Shown here one piece after another: positions 12,866 to 13,353 of a stretch of 13,353 nt of DNA (positions are counted from its first letter, which is position 1; each line of letters begins with the position of its first letter). Below the pieces are notes generated by a model. That model made no database searches. It was not told where the DNA came from and was given only the letters and a program-made list of their open reading frames with translations. The position numbers and the translations under genes are program-made. Source of the DNA: Gp7-AA6 sp036395755 (GTDB lineage Bacteria; Acidobacteriota; Thermoanaerobaculia; UBA5066; Gp7-AA6); NCBI GenBank assembly GCA_036395755.1, contig DASWCZ010000021.1:1-13353 (forward strand), read 5' to 3'.

Positions 12866-13007
12866 CGGACTTGGGTTTCCAGCCCCGAATTGAATTCTCC
12901 ATTCAAATGATCAGGGAAGCGGGCTCGCGCGGCATGCTCGCCGCCGGGCCACTGATGAGCTAGCAGGGTTGCGCAACCGCTAAAGCGTTTGGTCTCCACT
13001 CCCGTCA
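12866..13007. other. Gene-free spacer between DoxX gene and second repeat copy
   Basis: No coding region is seen. There are two small symmetric sites: TTGAAT/ATTCAA with a 5-nt loop (12890-12906), a weak AT hairpin that might end the DoxX transcript, and the perfect palindrome GGTTGCGCAACC (12967-12978). The gene-free stretch continues through repeat copy 2 to 13225. Confidence 0.5.
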
Positions 13008-13040
13008 GCGGTTCCGCGTCGATCCAAACCGCGGGGAATC

Positions 13041-13063
13041 CGACAGACTGTCGATTTCTCGAC
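13041..13063. promoter_or_regulatory. Conserved palindrome pair, copy 2
   Basis: CGACAGACTGTCG is perfect, and GTCGA-TTTC-TCGAC overlaps it by four bases. Spacing to the sigma-54-like element is 119 bp after its end to the TGG, against 120 bp in copy 1. The shared spacing suggests a functional upstream binding site. Confidence 0.45.
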
Positions 13064-13171
13064 GGCCTACCAGTCATGTCCCTTTCTCACCAGGCTGAGT
13101 CGTCCGAGCGGAACTCCCTCGACAGCAAGGCGTTGAAGGCAGCGCAACCGCGCAGCTCGAGCGGAACCGCC

Positions 13172-13188
13172 TGGCACGCTCCTTGGCT
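13172..13188 (+). promoter_or_regulatory. Sigma-54-like promoter element, copy 2
   Basis: TGGCACGCTCCTTGGCT, one base different from copy 1, in a stretch whose flanks have diverged. It has the same -24 match and the same imperfect -12. The ATG at 13226 lies 37 bp downstream with AGGAGG at 13213-13218. Confidence 0.4.
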
Positions 13189-13225
13189 ATGTAAAGCGGT
13201 CGAAGGAACCCAAGGAGGAACCTGG

Positions 13226-13353
13226 ATGGAGACGATGAAGGCGGTTCGAGTTCACGAATATGGCGGTCCGGAGGTCCTGAAGTACGAAAACGCTCCGCGG
13301 CCCAGGCCGGTTGCGGGTGAGGTCCTCGTTCGGATACATGCGGCCGGGGTCAA
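13226..13353 (+). CDS. NADPH:quinone oxidoreductase-like MDR protein (partial; continues past right edge)
   Basis: The first 42 codons are present: METMKAVRVHEYGGPEVLKY then ENAPRPRPVAGEVLVRIHAAGV. This is the start of the zinc-independent quinone oxidoreductase / zeta-crystallin branch of the medium-chain reductase superfamily; the pattern (M)KAVRVHEYGGPEVL and GEVLVRIHAAGVN is characteristic. Such enzymes reduce quinones or alpha,beta-enones with NADPH. The ATG at 13226 has AAGGAGGAA at a good distance. ATG at 13235, three codons on, gives the more usual family N-terminus MKAVRV and is an alternative. A degenerate copy of this gene's upstream region and first about 17 codons lies at 12092-12364. 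Confidence 0.88.
   Translation, partial: METMKAVRVHEYGGPEVLKYENAPRPRPVAGEVLVRIHAAGV

Larger units (their letters stand above)
13008..13277. repeat. Duplicated control region and 5' gene end, copy 2 (probable parent)
   Basis: Partner of 12092-12364. This copy leads into an intact oxidoreductase reading frame, so it is the likely original. The palindrome CGACAGACTGTCG (13041-13053) is perfect here, followed by GTCGATTTCTCGAC (13050-13063). Confidence 0.85.

Overview
The window is a GC-rich bacterial chromosome segment: about 68% GC in a typical gene line that I counted, but only about 48% across 12481-12720. Many starts are GTG or TTG, there are two Ser/Thr kinases, and much of the sequence is accessory. 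It could come from Acidobacteriota, Actinobacteria or a similar high-GC soil lineage, but no marker gene fixes the phylum and I hold this loosely. No tRNA, rRNA, CRISPR array or complete transposase gene is visible.

Left part (1-3654): the 5' end of a PhnB-like VOC protein (minus strand) is followed by a stand-alone ATP-dependent DNA ligase (plus) and a LigD-type polymerase (minus). These two converge and share 85 bp of coding sequence at their 3' ends. Both activities belong to NHEJ-type end repair; no Ku gene is visible. Next come two gene remnants, each keeping its beginning and its end but missing the middle: an isoprenylcysteine-methyltransferase-like membrane protein (2817-3119) and a two-domain VOC protein (3251-3654, also frameshifted).

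Middle (3651-8520): a Ser/Thr kinase with an N-terminal multi-pass membrane region starts in an ATGA overlap with the VOC remnant. It converges on a RibD-C/DHFR-like reductase through a shared inverted repeat. A gene-free stretch (5866-6148) holds dispersed repeat elements that also occur at 217-243 and 3207-3252. On the minus strand follow an unusual kinase with a C-terminal BRCT domain and, 47 bp downstream, an exported endonuclease/exonuclease/phosphatase-family protein. These last two probably form a transcription unit.

Right part (8608-13353): a NIPSNAP-family gene; a SRPBCC-ArsR pair with a palindrome and an RBS hairpin in its leader; a mazEF toxin-antitoxin operon (minus) with a clear promoter; a YahK/AdhC-type alcohol dehydrogenase (minus); a lower-GC DoxX-like membrane protein; and the start of a quinone oxidoreductase gene. 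The upstream region and first codons of that oxidoreductase are duplicated, about 270 bp, in front of the DoxX gene. The copied start codon runs in frame into DoxX. Both copies keep a sigma-54-like element and an upstream palindrome pair. The most notable points are the kinase-BRCT fusion, the duplicated control region fused to DoxX, the two neighbouring internal-deletion genes and the dispersed repeat family.
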